Assembly (NCBI GenBank): GCA_963205185.1
Contig: CAUJHZ010000038.1
Span: forward strand, 50,304-114,303
Direction of reading: 5' to 3'
Length of the DNA: 64,000 nt
DNA from: Planctomycetota bacterium
Lineage (GTDB): Bacteria; Planctomycetota; Phycisphaerae; Phycisphaerales; UBA5793
A program made the translations under genes and the position numbers. Under the pieces are notes generated by a model. It was given only the letters and a program-made list of their open reading frames with translations, had not been told where the DNA came from and did no database searches. Below are positions 16,621-25,798 of this stretch, one piece after another; the first letter of the stretch is position 1, and the number at the start of each line of letters is the position of its first letter.

Positions 16621-18528
16621 CTAGCGCAGCGGTTCAGGGATTCCGCCCTGTTCGAGCCGGTAGCGTCCGGCGGCCAGATCAGCGAAGCGCTGCTCCAGGC
16701 CCGACGGGCCCGGCCAGGTGACGATGACCTCCTCCGCGCGCCCGGCCGATCCGAGGCCCAGGTGCACGAGCAGGTCCTGCTGCTTGCCATTGTGGCCTCC
16801 GATGCCGATGAGTTGGCGCTGCACCAGGCGGCCGCCGATGCGCGCCTGCACGATCGCCCCCAGAGCATCGCGATTCACGCCTGATTGCGGATCTCCCCGC
16901 AGCCGCAACTCGATCGAGTGCGCGCCGCTGCCGGGGAGGGATCGAAACAGCCGCAGGCGCGGTTCGCGGCCCTGACGCTGCTCGGGCGTGAAGCGATTGA
17001 ACGTCTGTCCCGCAAGCACATCGAGCGAGCCGTTGCCGTCGACGTCAGCCAGTGAGATCTGCTGCGAGCCATCGTGGTTGAGGCCGACCTGCGCTGTCGC
17101 GTCGCGCATCGCGCCATCTGTCTGCTGCAGGTACAGCCGCAAGCGCTGATCGTCCGGATAGTCGCCCGATGAAAGCAGCAGATCGAGTCGGCCGTCGAGA
17201 TCGAAGTCCGCCAGTTCGGCAAAGAGATCGCCCTGGTTCCAGTTGTTCACGCCCGCGGGGACGCGATCGACACTTCGATGCGCATCGGCCTCGAACTTCG
17301 CCTCGCCGTCCGCTTTGCCATTGTTGATCAGCAGCCGCGAGCGATCGGACGACTCGCCCGCCCAGCCGTGCGCGATTTCAGCAAGGAACACATCCCAGTC
17401 GCCGTCGCCATCGATGTCGCCGATGGCGCAGTCGAAGGTGTTGCCGTTGGCGCGGAAGGGCTCTTCATCTTCGCGATCAAAGCGAGGATCCGTTTTGGCG
17501 CGCTCCTTGAGCCACTCGGGATAGCGGCCATGGCGGATCGAATCGCCATCGAAGCCGACGCGCGGCGCCAGATCAGTCCAGAGCGGATACCGGACGCCCG
17601 GCGCCAGATCGGGTGGCGGGAGGGAAAGCGCCTTGGGATCCCACTGGTAGAGCCTATTCCAGCGCCGACCGTAGTTGAGTTCGAGAATCTCCGGCAGGGC
17701 GCGATCGCAGCCGGCCGGCGAAGGGAGGACATCAGCGAACATCGCGCTATACGTCGGGCGGCCGCCGCGATCGTCTGCATCGCCCTCGTCAAATGCAAAG
17801 CCGTCAGTCGACCAGGGCACGCGCTCAAAGCGACCGGGCGCCACCTGCAGCAGCAGGTCGTTGTCGAAGCCCGCCAGCGACGGGCCGTATTGCGTGTACC
17901 AGTTTCCCAGGTACAGATCGAGCCGGCCGTCGCGATCCGCATCGCCGATGGCGATCGCCGCAGTCGTGGCGGGCCGCGCCGCTTCGATGACATGTTCGGG
18001 TCCGAAAGTCCCGTCGCCGCGGCCGGGCTGCCACGCCGTGCGCCGGCCGTGGTCGGTCCACTTTTCATTGGCCGCGTCGATGTAGCGCGTGATGACTGCA
18101 TCGGTGTGGCCGTCGTTATCGAGGTCGGCGAAGACGAGGCAATCGCCGGCATAGAGCAGCGGAAGATTCGTCTGCACAACCTCGACATAGCGAAAGCCGA
18201 GCGGGCTCGCTTCGTCGGCCGTGCGAAGAAACACGCGCGGCCAGTGCGAACCGGCGGGGGATTCATCCGCCTCGACTCCGGGCGGCGCGATGGTGGACTG
18301 GATGATCACGTCGGGCTGATCATCGGCGTTCACATCGGCGAAGACGGAGCGGGCGACGGTCGAGCCGACGACTTCGGGCCCGAGGCCGGCGCGATCGGTG
18401 ATGTCTTCAAAGCGCAGCGCGACTTCGCGCTCCGGCTCGGTCTCCTGCGCAGTTGACGGACCCGCAGCGCCCCAGCCCAGTACAAGGACGGCGACGAGAA
18501 GACGACGGCCGATCAGCCACGCGCTCAT
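16621..18528 (-). CDS. CRTAC1/ASPIC-UnbV family FG-GAP repeat protein
   Basis: 635 residues with an N-terminal signal peptide (LLVAVLVLGWGAAGPSTAQE). The body contains repeated calcium-binding FG-GAP/VCBS units such as FADVNADDQPDVII, FADLDNDGHTDAVITR, GDADRDGRLDLYLGN, GDIDGDGDWDVFLAE and LADVDGNGSLDVLAG, which build a beta-propeller. The C-terminus (GDPQSGVNRDALGAIVQARI to VTWPGPSGLEQRF) matches the ASPIC/UnbV module. Such proteins are secreted or surface bound; their ligands are mostly unknown. The start codon overlaps the stop of the upstream gene by ATGA, so the two are translated together. Confidence 0.92.
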   Translation of the reverse strand: MSAWLIGRRLLVAVLVLGWGAAGPSTAQETEPEREVALRFEDITDRAGLGPEVVGSTVARSVFADVNADDQPDVIIQSTIAPPGVEADESPAGSHWPRVFLRTADEASPLGFRYVEVVQTNLPLLYAGDCLVFADLDNDGHTDAVITRYIDAANEKWTDHGRRTAWQPGRGDGTFGPEHVIEAARPATTAAIAIGDADRDGRLDLYLGNWYTQYGPSLAGFDNDLLLQVAPGRFERVPWSTDGFAFDEGDADDRGGRPTYSAMFADVLPSPAGCDRALPEILELNYGRRWNRLYQWDPKALSLPPPDLAPGVRYPLWTDLAPRVGFDGDSIRHGRYPEWLKERAKTDPRFDREDEEPFRANGNTFDCAIGDIDGDGDWDVFLAEIAHGWAGESSDRSRLLINNGKADGEAKFEADAHRSVDRVPAGVNNWNQGDLFAELADFDLDGRLDLLLSSGDYPDDQRLRLYLQQTDGAMRDATAQVGLNHDGSQQISLADVDGNGSLDVLAGQTFNRFTPEQRQGREPRLRLFRSLPGSGAHSIELRLRGDPQSGVNRDALGAIVQARIGGRLVQRQLIGIGGHNGKQQDLLVHLGLGSAGRAEEVIVTWPGPSGLEQRFADLAAGRYRLEQGGIPEPLR

Positions 18529-19283
18529 CGCTGCGGCCTGCGTTCGGGTGCTTCACCGGTCGGCGGCTCCTCGGGCGCAGAAGCCGCAGTAACCTGCACT
18601 TCGAAGCGAAATTCGACGAACGGGGCGATGAGCGGCGGAATGTCGAATGCACCCGGCTCGGCTCGCGATTCGTTCGTGCGCACCTCAGGATTGAGCAGGC
18701 CGCGCAGCCGCACGAGATCGCCGTTGTCGAGTCGCGCAAGAATCGGCCGCAACCGCGCCGGCCACTCGATGACAAATCTCGATCCGATCGGCTCGCGGGT
18801 GGCGGGATCGACGATCCGCAGATCGACGTAGGCTTCGCTCGCGTCGATCACATCGCGCGACACGATCTCGCAGAGCCACTCGACGCGGCGGCGGTGCTCG
18901 CGATTCACCTTGTTCGCCCACTGGCTCAACACGCGCAGATGCTGGCGCCGGGCCCGCTCGTCTCGTGGCGGCTCGGCTGGAAAGGCGTCGGCGTATTCCG
19001 CCTTCAGCTGCTCAAGCAGCTCATCGGGTGTGGAGAGGTCCGCCTGGCCCGGCTGGGCGCCGGGACCCTGCGAGGCGTCCTCGGCCTTGGGGCCGGCTTC
19101 GGCCAGTTGCTGCTCGAGTTCAGCGATCCGGGCCCGGGCGGAGGCGAGCTGCTCCTCAAGGTCGGCCACGCGGGCCCGCAGGGCTGCGGCTTCATCGGGC
19201 GGCGGGTCCTGGCGCGCGCTGAGAGGCCGCGGTGAGCCAACCAGGATGAGAGCGAGTGCGGCAGCGAGGACATATCTGGACAT
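18525..19283 (-). CDS. Secreted coiled-coil protein of unknown function
   Basis: 252 residues from ATG 19283, preceded by GAGG. A signal peptide (LAAALALILVGSPRPLSARQ) is followed by a heptad coiled coil at about residues 30-66 (LRARVADLEEQLASARARIAELEQQLAEAG). A globular region follows, with no family I recognise (WANKVNREHRRRVEWLCEIV, later DLRIVDPATREPIGSRFVIEWP). The end is Pro/Glu-rich. It is the first gene of a two-gene unit with the CRTAC1-like protein, which suggests a shared periplasmic or surface role. It is divergent from the membrane coiled-coil gene at 19427. Confidence 0.8.
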   Translation of the reverse strand: MSRYVLAAALALILVGSPRPLSARQDPPPDEAAALRARVADLEEQLASARARIAELEQQLAEAGPKAEDASQGPGAQPGQADLSTPDELLEQLKAEYADAFPAEPPRDERARRQHLRVLSQWANKVNREHRRRVEWLCEIVSRDVIDASEAYVDLRIVDPATREPIGSRFVIEWPARLRPILARLDNGDLVRLRGLLNPEVRTNESRAEPGAFDIPPLIAPFVEFRFEVQVTAASAPEEPPTGEAPERRPQR

Positions 19284-19426
19284 TGACAACCTCAATTCGC
19301 CGGTCCAAAAGTTTCCGGATTTGCGGCACCTGCGACACCATTTCACCCGTTATCATAATAATCAGTGCTGGAGATGTGCCCCCGGTCCCGTCTGATCAAA
19401 GGGGCATCCCCGAGAGGAGCGCCACG

Positions 19427-21229
19427 ATGGAAGACATCCGCACCGTACTCACCCACGCCGCACGTCGCCTTGGATTCAAGGGCTTCCTGGACCGCGCCCA
19501 CCTCGTCGCGATCGTGGCGGCGACGCTGGCGCTGATCCTGGTGGTGTTGAGCAAGGCCATGCCCGCCGTGAACGACGCAGTCAACTGGCTGTACATCGGA
19601 CCCGCGCTGGCGCTGGCTGCACTGGCAGGTGCGCTTGTGTGGTGGATGCCCAACCGCCCCTCGCCGCTGCACGTGGCCGTCGAGGTGGATCAACGGCTCG
19701 AACTGCGCGAAAAGTTGAGCACGGCTATGCTCTGCCGCGGCCGCGAGGATGCATTCGCGCAGGCGGCCATCGATGACGCCATCGCAGTGGCCCGGCGGCC
19801 CGAAACTTCGAGCAACGTGCGCAAGCGATTCGCTGTCGCGGCGCCGCGACAGTGGTGGATCACGCCCGTGCTGCTGGCGGCTGCGGTGCTCACGGGCGCG
19901 GCGGTTCCGGCCGGTGACTGGTTCGCGCGGCAGCAGGATGAACTGACGATGGAGCAGCGCGAGCAGATCGAAGAGATCCGCGAGCAGTACGAAGCGGCCA
20001 TCAAGGAGGCCGCGGAGAAGGCCGGCAAGGACCCGAAGGAACTCAAGGAGATGCTCGCCGAGGCCGAGCATGAGATGAAGGAGCCCGACGCCACCAAGCC
20101 GCCCGAAGAATTCAAGCGCGAGGCATTCAAGAAGCTCAACGCGCTCGAAGACAAGTTGCGCGAGCAGACGGACACCGAGCAGGCGCGGGCGCTGGAAGCG
20201 CTGCAGAACAAGTTGAGCCAGTTGGATCCGTCCACCGACGGCGGTCCAACCGGCGATCTGAGCAAGTCACTGGCCAAGGGCGATTTCGCGTCGGCCAAGA
20301 AGGCGCTCGAAGAACTTCAGAAGCAGATGGAAGGCGGCAACCTCTCCGACGATCAAAAGCAGGCCTTGGGCGATCTGGCCAAAGAACTCGACAAACTCGC
20401 CGCCAACCAGGACGCCATCAAGGAACAACTCAAACAGGCCGGCATCGACCCCAAAGCCATGGAGAACATGCAGGATCTCCAGCAGGCCATCGCCAACGCA
20501 CAGAACCTGACCGAAGAGCAGAAGCAGCAGCTCGCGCAGGCGGCTCAGGCGGCCCAGCAGGCGTCGCAGGCGATGCAATCCATGGCCGGCGCGTGCGAGA
20601 GCATGGCCGGAATGCAGGGCATGCAGGGAATGCAGGGCATGCAGGGAATGGAGGGCATGAACGGCCGGAACGGCATGCAGGGCGCGCAGAACATGGCCAA
20701 TCAACTCTCGCAGATGGAGATGATGGCGCAGCAGCTGGCGAACATGAACGCCGCATGCGAAGGACTCGCCGGCCAGTGCCAGGGCATGGGCCAGGGCCTC
20801 GGGCAGTGCAACAGCCAGGGCATCAGCCAGGCCATGGCGCAGATGCAGTGGATGCAGAGCAACGGTAGTGGACCCGGAATGGGCAAGCGCGGCCAGGGCG
20901 CCGGCGGCAGCGGCTCGCGCCTCGCCACCAAGATGTCCTACACCGACGAGAAGCAGAAGGTCTACACCGATCCCAACAGCCAGATCATCGGCACGACCTT
21001 TATCGAGGGCAAGCAGGTCATCAAGGGCGAGTCGCAGGTGAAGTTCAACGAACTCGTCCGCGCTGCGTCGAGCCGGGCCCGCGAGGACGTCGAAGAGAAC
21101 CTCCTGCCGGCTCAGTATGAGCGCGCCATGAAGGCGTACTTCGGCGAAATGCAGAAGCGGGCGGAAGTCGTCAAGGAAGCGCCGGCCGAGCAGCCCGCCG
21201 AGGCGCCCCCTGAGTCCACCGAACCTTGA
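19427..21229 (+). CDS. Large membrane-anchored coiled-coil protein with Met/Gln/Gly repeats (DUF4175-like)
   Basis: 600 residues from ATG 19427 with AGGAG upstream; the frame further upstream is antisense to the neighbour. Two helices close to the N-terminus (about 25-45 and 50-68) and one at about 148-165 anchor it. From residue 175 to 400 it is a long, highly charged coiled coil. Residues about 385-475 are Met, Gln and Gly rich, with a run of GMQ units encoded by a 9-base tandem repeat. A conserved-looking tail begins KMSYTDEKQKVY. The layout recalls DUF4175-type proteins that sit near BatD-like genes in planctomycetes, but no partner is visible here. Confidence 0.78.
   Translation: MEDIRTVLTHAARRLGFKGFLDRAHLVAIVAATLALILVVLSKAMPAVNDAVNWLYIGPALALAALAGALVWWMPNRPSPLHVAVEVDQRLELREKLSTAMLCRGREDAFAQAAIDDAIAVARRPETSSNVRKRFAVAAPRQWWITPVLLAAAVLTGAAVPAGDWFARQQDELTMEQREQIEEIREQYEAAIKEAAEKAGKDPKELKEMLAEAEHEMKEPDATKPPEEFKREAFKKLNALEDKLREQTDTEQARALEALQNKLSQLDPSTDGGPTGDLSKSLAKGDFASAKKALEELQKQMEGGNLSDDQKQALGDLAKELDKLAANQDAIKEQLKQAGIDPKAMENMQDLQQAIANAQNLTEEQKQQLAQAAQAAQQASQAMQSMAGACESMAGMQGMQGMQGMQGMEGMNGRNGMQGAQNMANQLSQMEMMAQQLANMNAACEGLAGQCQGMGQGLGQCNSQGISQAMAQMQWMQSNGSGPGMGKRGQGAGGSGSRLATKMSYTDEKQKVYTDPNSQIIGTTFIEGKQVIKGESQVKFNELVRAASSRAREDVEENLLPAQYERAMKAYFGEMQKRAEVVKEAPAEQPAEAPPESTEP
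20612..20656 (+). repeat. In-frame 9-base tandem repeat
   Basis: Five units of ATGCAGGGC/A (last unit ATGGAGGGC) encode repeated Met-Gln-Gly in the coiled-coil membrane protein. Unit number could vary between strains by slippage. Confidence 0.85.
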
Positions 21230-21258
21230 TTTGAACGCCGGAATTCAGTGTCTTCCGC

Positions 21259-21284
21259 GCAGCCGCCGGGTTTCCGGCGGCTGC
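21259..21284 (+). terminator. Hairpin terminator of the coiled-coil membrane protein gene
   Basis: Perfect 11-base-pair stem GCAGCCGCCGG with loop GTTT, 30 bases past the stop. It is followed by TTCGCTTCCC, a poor U-tract, so efficiency is uncertain. Confidence 0.65.
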
Positions 21285-21353
21285 TTCGCTTCCCGGGCGA
21301 TGCGATTGAAGTCAACGCCGCCTCGGTGGGCGTCCGATATGCTATAGACCCTC

Positions 21354-23168
21354 ATGCAGCGGCGGCAGTACGTCAACACGACGCCCAAGGGCTCTGAATC
21401 GCTCACCTGGCTGCTGCCGCGCGGCGCGCTCGCCGTGGCGCTGAGCATCACCTTCATCCTCGAAGTCGGCTTCATGGACCCCCTGCTGCCCGAGTGGGCC
21501 TTCCTGGCCGTCAAGTCAGCCATCCTGCTGGGACTGTGGGCGACGCACGCGACCGCCTACGCCGTGCGCCGCGACCGCAGCGACTGGCTGCGCCAGCGCG
21601 GCGTCGAACTGCTCATCCTGCTCGCAGCCAGCGCGGTGATGTTCCTTCACGCCGGTGCAGCGCACCTGCTCGGGGCGCTGCTCATCCTGTACATCCTGCT
21701 GCAGAACTACCTTGCGCTGGCGCAGCACGTCATCCGCTACAGCCTTCTCTTCGTCGGCAGTTTCGCAATCCTGATCTCGCTGGGGGCGCTGCTGCTCATG
21801 CTCCCGCGCGCCACGCCGCTGGGCAATCCGATCGATCCGCTCGACGCGCTGTTCACCTCGACGAGCGCCGTGTGCGTGACGGGGCTGATCGTGCGCGACA
21901 CGGCCACGGAGTTCACGCCGTTCGGCCAGGTCATCATCCTCATCCTGATCCAACTGGGGGGGCTGGGCATCATCATCTTCGGCGCCCTGCTGGCGACGAT
22001 GCTGTCAGGCTCGATTTCCGTCCGGCACGCCTCCAATCTCCAGGAAGCCGTGGCGGCGGTGGAAAGTGGTCCGGGCAACATCGAGCGCCTCGTGCGCTTC
22101 GTCATCGTCGCCACGCTGCTCACCGAGGCGGCCGGGGCTGCGGTGCTTTACCTCGGCTGGGCGCCGTACGCGGCAAGCGATGCGCGCGTCGGCGAGCACA
22201 TGGGCTTTCACAGCATCTTCATGTCGATCAGCGCGTTCTGCAACGCCGGATTCTCCATCTACTCGGACAACCTCGAGGGCTTCCGCTACCACTGGACCAG
22301 CCATGTGGTGATCGCGCCGCTGATCGTCTGCGGCGGACTCGGGTTTCCCGTGCTCTACAACATGTGGCAGACCTTCGTCGCGCAGGTGAAACTCAGGACC
22401 GGACGCCTGACCCAGCGGCAGTTGAACCGCCAGCAACTCATGCGACTGAACCTGCACACAAGGGTCGTGCTGGTGACGACGGCGGCGGTCTTTCTGCTGG
22501 GCGCGGCCGGCATCTTCGCAGGCCAGCTGGTCCCCTACTTCCAGCACGCCTCCACGACCGTGCCTTCACTGGACGCCGAGCCGCTGGCGCCGCTGACCAC
22601 GGGTGAAGTCGGCCGCCGCCTGCTGGACGCCACGTTCATGTCCACGACCGCGCGCACCGCCGGCTTCAACACCATGGACATGGAGGAACTGACGACCATG
22701 AGCCGCTTCGTGCTCATGATGCTCATGTGGATCGGCGGCTCGCCGGGTGGCACGGCAGGCGGCGTGAAGACCACCGTCGTGGCCGTGCTCCTGCTGACCA
22801 TTCTCGCCACGCTGCGCAATCGCGACGAGACGGAGATCTTCAACCGCTCGGTTCCCGAGACGCTGGTGCGACGGGCTGGAGCGCTGGTCATGCTCGGCTT
22901 TGGCATCGTCGCCGGCACCACGCTGTGCCTGACCATCACCGAGTCCTACCGATTCTCGTTTCACCTCTTCGAGGCGGTCAGCGCGACCTCGACCGTGGGC
23001 CTGTCGCTCGGTTTGACCTCCGAACTGACCACGTTCGGGCGGGTGGTCATCATCGTGGCGATGTTCCTGGGCCGCGTCGGGCCGCTGGCGCTGCTGGGCG
23101 CCGTTGCGTTCGCGGGGGTCGAGAAGGTCCAGTACCGCTATCCGTCCGAGCCGGTGATGCTCGGCTAG
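21354..23168 (+). CDS. TrkH/KtrB-family potassium channel subunit
   Basis: 604 residues. Four pore loops of the superfamily can be read: TSTSAVCVTGL, SAFCNAGFS, TARTAGFNT and SATSTVGLS, each with the central Gly of the K+ selectivity filter. The N-terminal 150 residues add extra hydrophobic helices compared with KtrB (about 450), closer to TrkH length plus an extension. It forms the membrane pore; the gating RCK subunit is encoded 37 bases downstream. No ribosome binding site precedes the start at 21354, and TATGCT lies 10 bases upstream of it, so the message may be leaderless or nearly so. Confidence 0.92.
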   Translation: MQRRQYVNTTPKGSESLTWLLPRGALAVALSITFILEVGFMDPLLPEWAFLAVKSAILLGLWATHATAYAVRRDRSDWLRQRGVELLILLAASAVMFLHAGAAHLLGALLILYILLQNYLALAQHVIRYSLLFVGSFAILISLGALLLMLPRATPLGNPIDPLDALFTSTSAVCVTGLIVRDTATEFTPFGQVIILILIQLGGLGIIIFGALLATMLSGSISVRHASNLQEAVAAVESGPGNIERLVRFVIVATLLTEAAGAAVLYLGWAPYAASDARVGEHMGFHSIFMSISAFCNAGFSIYSDNLEGFRYHWTSHVVIAPLIVCGGLGFPVLYNMWQTFVAQVKLRTGRLTQRQLNRQQLMRLNLHTRVVLVTTAAVFLLGAAGIFAGQLVPYFQHASTTVPSLDAEPLAPLTTGEVGRRLLDATFMSTTARTAGFNTMDMEELTTMSRFVLMMLMWIGGSPGGTAGGVKTTVVAVLLLTILATLRNRDETEIFNRSVPETLVRRAGALVMLGFGIVAGTTLCLTITESYRFSFHLFEAVSATSTVGLSLGLTSELTTFGRVVIIVAMFLGRVGPLALLGAVAFAGVEKVQYRYPSEPVMLG

Positions 23169-23205
23169 ACTGAACATTCGGGCAGGATCGCACGGAGCCG
23201 AAGGA

Positions 23206-23895
23206 ATGGCATCAGAACGATTTGTCGTCATCGGACTGGGTCGATACGGCTCGCGTCTGGCCGTGAACCTCGCCCGCGCCGGCGCCGAGGTCATTGCCAT
23301 CGACCGCGACCGCGAAGTCGTGGAGGAGATCCGCGACCGGGTGACGCTGGCCGTGGCCATGGACGCGACCGACGAGCAGGCGCTGCGCCTGCAGGGCGTG
23401 GACAAGGTCGGCATCGCCGTCGTCGCCATCGGGCACGACTTCGAAGCCAACGCGCTTACGACGGTCATCCTCAAGCACATCGGCGTGAAGCGCGTCATCA
23501 GCCGCGCCGGCAACGCCATGCAGGTGCGCATCCTCAGCCGCATCGGCGCCGACTCGGTGGTCAACCCTGAAGATGAGACGGCCGACCGCTGGTCGCACAA
23601 GCTCCTGGCCCCGTACCTGGTCGATCACATCGAACTGGCGGAAGGCTACGGCCTGGTGCAGATGCCCACGCCGCGGGCCTGGGTCAACAAGACCCTGGCC
23701 GAACTCGACGTGCGCCGCACCTACAACGTCAACATCGTGGCGATCAAGAAGCGCGTGCTGACCTCGACCGAAACGGGCCAGGAAGAGTACGACGAAATGG
23801 TCATGGATACGCCGATGCCTACCAGCCGCCTCAACAGCGATGACATTCTCATCATCGCGGGCCGGGACGAAGACCTCGAAGACCTGCCGCAGTAG
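23206..23895 (+). CDS. KtrA/TrkA-type RCK potassium-uptake regulator
   Basis: 229 residues with GGAG 8 bases before the start. The N-terminal Rossmann domain has GLGRYGS (residues 9-15) and the acidic residue after strand 2 (VIAIDRD) that contacts the ribose of NAD(H) or ATP. After about residue 140 the RCK_C domain follows (LVQMPTPRAWVNKTLAELDVRR to DDILIIAGRDEDLE). One RCK unit only, so it is KtrA-like, not the double TrkA of enterobacteria. It forms the cytosolic gating ring of the channel encoded upstream. Confidence 0.93.
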   Translation: MASERFVVIGLGRYGSRLAVNLARAGAEVIAIDRDREVVEEIRDRVTLAVAMDATDEQALRLQGVDKVGIAVVAIGHDFEANALTTVILKHIGVKRVISRAGNAMQVRILSRIGADSVVNPEDETADRWSHKLLAPYLVDHIELAEGYGLVQMPTPRAWVNKTLAELDVRRTYNVNIVAIKKRVLTSTETGQEEYDEMVMDTPMPTSRLNSDDILIIAGRDEDLEDLPQ

Positions 23896-23920
23896 CCCGG
23901 CACGTTCGCTGCGGTCCGGC

Positions 23921-25798
23921 TCAAACCTTGCCTTCGCTGAGCTTCACGAACTCGGCGTGCAGCCGCGGGTAGACCGCCCCGTCGCGGAGCAACTCGGCGT
24001 GCGTGCCCTGCTCGACGATGCGGCCGGCGTCGATGACGAGTATGCGGTCGGCATTGCGGATCGTGCTCAGCCGGTGCGCGACGACGAAACTCGTCCGGCC
24101 TTCGAGCAGGCGCTCAAGCGACTGCTGCACGCGCGCTTCGGAGACGGTATCGACGGCGCTGGTCGCCTCGTCGAGGATGAGCAGCCGGGGCCGGGCCATC
24201 AGCGCGCGGGCAAAGCAGATGAGTTGCCGCTGGCCGAGCGACAGCGCTGAGCCGCGCTCCCCCACCTGTGTGTGCAGTCCCTGCGGCAGGTCCTCGATGA
24301 CGTCCAGGCAGCCCAGCCGGCGGCAGACCTCGCGCACCTGTTCATCGCTCGCTTCAGGCCGGGCGAAGCGGATGTTGTCGAGCACGCTGCCGGTAAAGAG
24401 GAAGTTTTCCTGCTGCACGATGCCGGTCTGGCTGTGCAGATCGCCGGGACTGATGTACCGGATGTCAATGCCGTCGAGCAGGATGCGGCCGCTGCCATGC
24501 AGGTAAAACTTGGCGATGAGATTGATGATCGACGTCTTGCCGCTGCCGGTATGGCCGACGAGCGCGATGGTCTGGCCCGGCTGGGCGCTGAACGTGATGT
24601 CGCGCAGCACCGGCCGATCTTTGAGATACCCGAATGACACCTGGTCAAACTCAATGCGCATCCCCTCGTCGAGGCGCGGCAGGGTCACGACTTCGCCGGC
24701 TTCGGGTTCGAGCCGGGCCGGCGCCGTGTCGAGCAGGTGGAACACGCGCTCGGCACCGGCCATCGCCTGGAGCACCACGTTGTACATGTCGCCGATGACC
24801 AGAATCGGCTGAAAGAACACGCCGGTCATCATCATGAACGCGAGCAGGTCAGTAACCGTCATCGCCCCGCTGGCGATGCGCAGCCCGCCCACGAGCAGCG
24901 CGATGGCGATGAACAGCTGGCTCGTCACATCCATGAGTGGCAGGTACAGCCCCTGCGCTTTGGCGACCACGAGGTGCCGGTCGCGGTGCAGGTGGCAGAT
25001 GCCGCGGAACATGGCGCTGTTGCGATCCTCGCGCGTGAACGCCTGGGTCACGCGGATGCCGGCGATGGACTCGGCGAGGTTGGCCGTCAGCAGGCTGTAG
25101 GTCTCCTGCACGCGCCGGTAGGAGTTGGACAGCAGTTGCCGGAAGCGCCAGTTGGCGAGGTAGACAAACGGCGCGCCCGCCAGCACCACGGTCCCGAGGA
25201 CCACGTCGTAGGCGAGCATCACCGCGATCGCGTAGATCATCTGCACGACGGCGATGGTCAGGCGCGGCGCCACTTCGGCCAGCGCGCGGCGCAGGGCGTC
25301 GATGTCGCTCGTGCCGCGTGCGAGGATGCGGCCGACCTTGGTGCGGTCATAGAAGTCCATGCCCAGCACCTGAAGGTGCGCGAAGATCTCCGATCGCAGA
25401 TCGCGCACCACGCGCTCGGCCAGCGTCGCCACCGCGACCTGCCGCACGCGCATGATGACGTACCAGAGCAGCGCCAGCGTCGTGAGGATGCTCACGCCGA
25501 TGTAGAGCCACTGCGTGGGCGACACGCCGAGCCGGTCGCGCCAACTCTCGGGGTGCTGTTCGATGGCCCCGCCGATGGTCTGGGCGACCAGCAGCGGAAT
25601 CGTTCCGTTGAGCACCGCCAGCACCACGGCGAGCAGCAGAATCGACCAGAACAGGCTCGCGTAGCGCATCATCCGGCCGGCGACGCGGCGCGTCATGGCC
25701 CAGTCGAACGGGCGGATGCGCTCGCCGGCGTCATCGCTGGGCGAGGCGGCCGTGAGCACATCGCCGGCCGTCAGGTTCGTCAGTCCCACCTGCGTCAT
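23921..25798 (-). CDS. ABC exporter half-transporter (canonical Walker B, LSLGQ signature)
   Basis: 625 residues: a six-helix transmembrane domain (about 40-350) then a nucleotide-binding domain. Walker A is GHTGSGKTS, the signature reads LSLGQRQ in place of LSGGQ, Walker B is LLILDEAT with the catalytic Glu, and the switch His is in VVAHRLST. The start overlaps the stop of the upstream half-transporter by ATGA, so both subunits are made together. In the heterodimer, the altered signature faces the altered Walker B of the partner, giving one degenerate and one consensus ATP site. The substrate (drug, lipid or peptide) is unknown. Confidence 0.93.
   Translation of the reverse strand: MTQVGLTNLTAGDVLTAASPSDDAGERIRPFDWAMTRRVAGRMMRYASLFWSILLLAVVLAVLNGTIPLLVAQTIGGAIEQHPESWRDRLGVSPTQWLYIGVSILTTLALLWYVIMRVRQVAVATLAERVVRDLRSEIFAHLQVLGMDFYDRTKVGRILARGTSDIDALRRALAEVAPRLTIAVVQMIYAIAVMLAYDVVLGTVVLAGAPFVYLANWRFRQLLSNSYRRVQETYSLLTANLAESIAGIRVTQAFTREDRNSAMFRGICHLHRDRHLVVAKAQGLYLPLMDVTSQLFIAIALLVGGLRIASGAMTVTDLLAFMMMTGVFFQPILVIGDMYNVVLQAMAGAERVFHLLDTAPARLEPEAGEVVTLPRLDEGMRIEFDQVSFGYLKDRPVLRDITFSAQPGQTIALVGHTGSGKTSIINLIAKFYLHGSGRILLDGIDIRYISPGDLHSQTGIVQQENFLFTGSVLDNIRFARPEASDEQVREVCRRLGCLDVIEDLPQGLHTQVGERGSALSLGQRQLICFARALMARPRLLILDEATSAVDTVSEARVQQSLERLLEGRTSFVVAHRLSTIRNADRILVIDAGRIVEQGTHAELLRDGAVYPRLHAEFVKLSEGKV

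Noticed and set aside
15349..16884. 511-codon open frame on the plus strand
   Set aside because: Antisense to the secreted helical protein; rich in His and Arg, as is typical of shadow frames.
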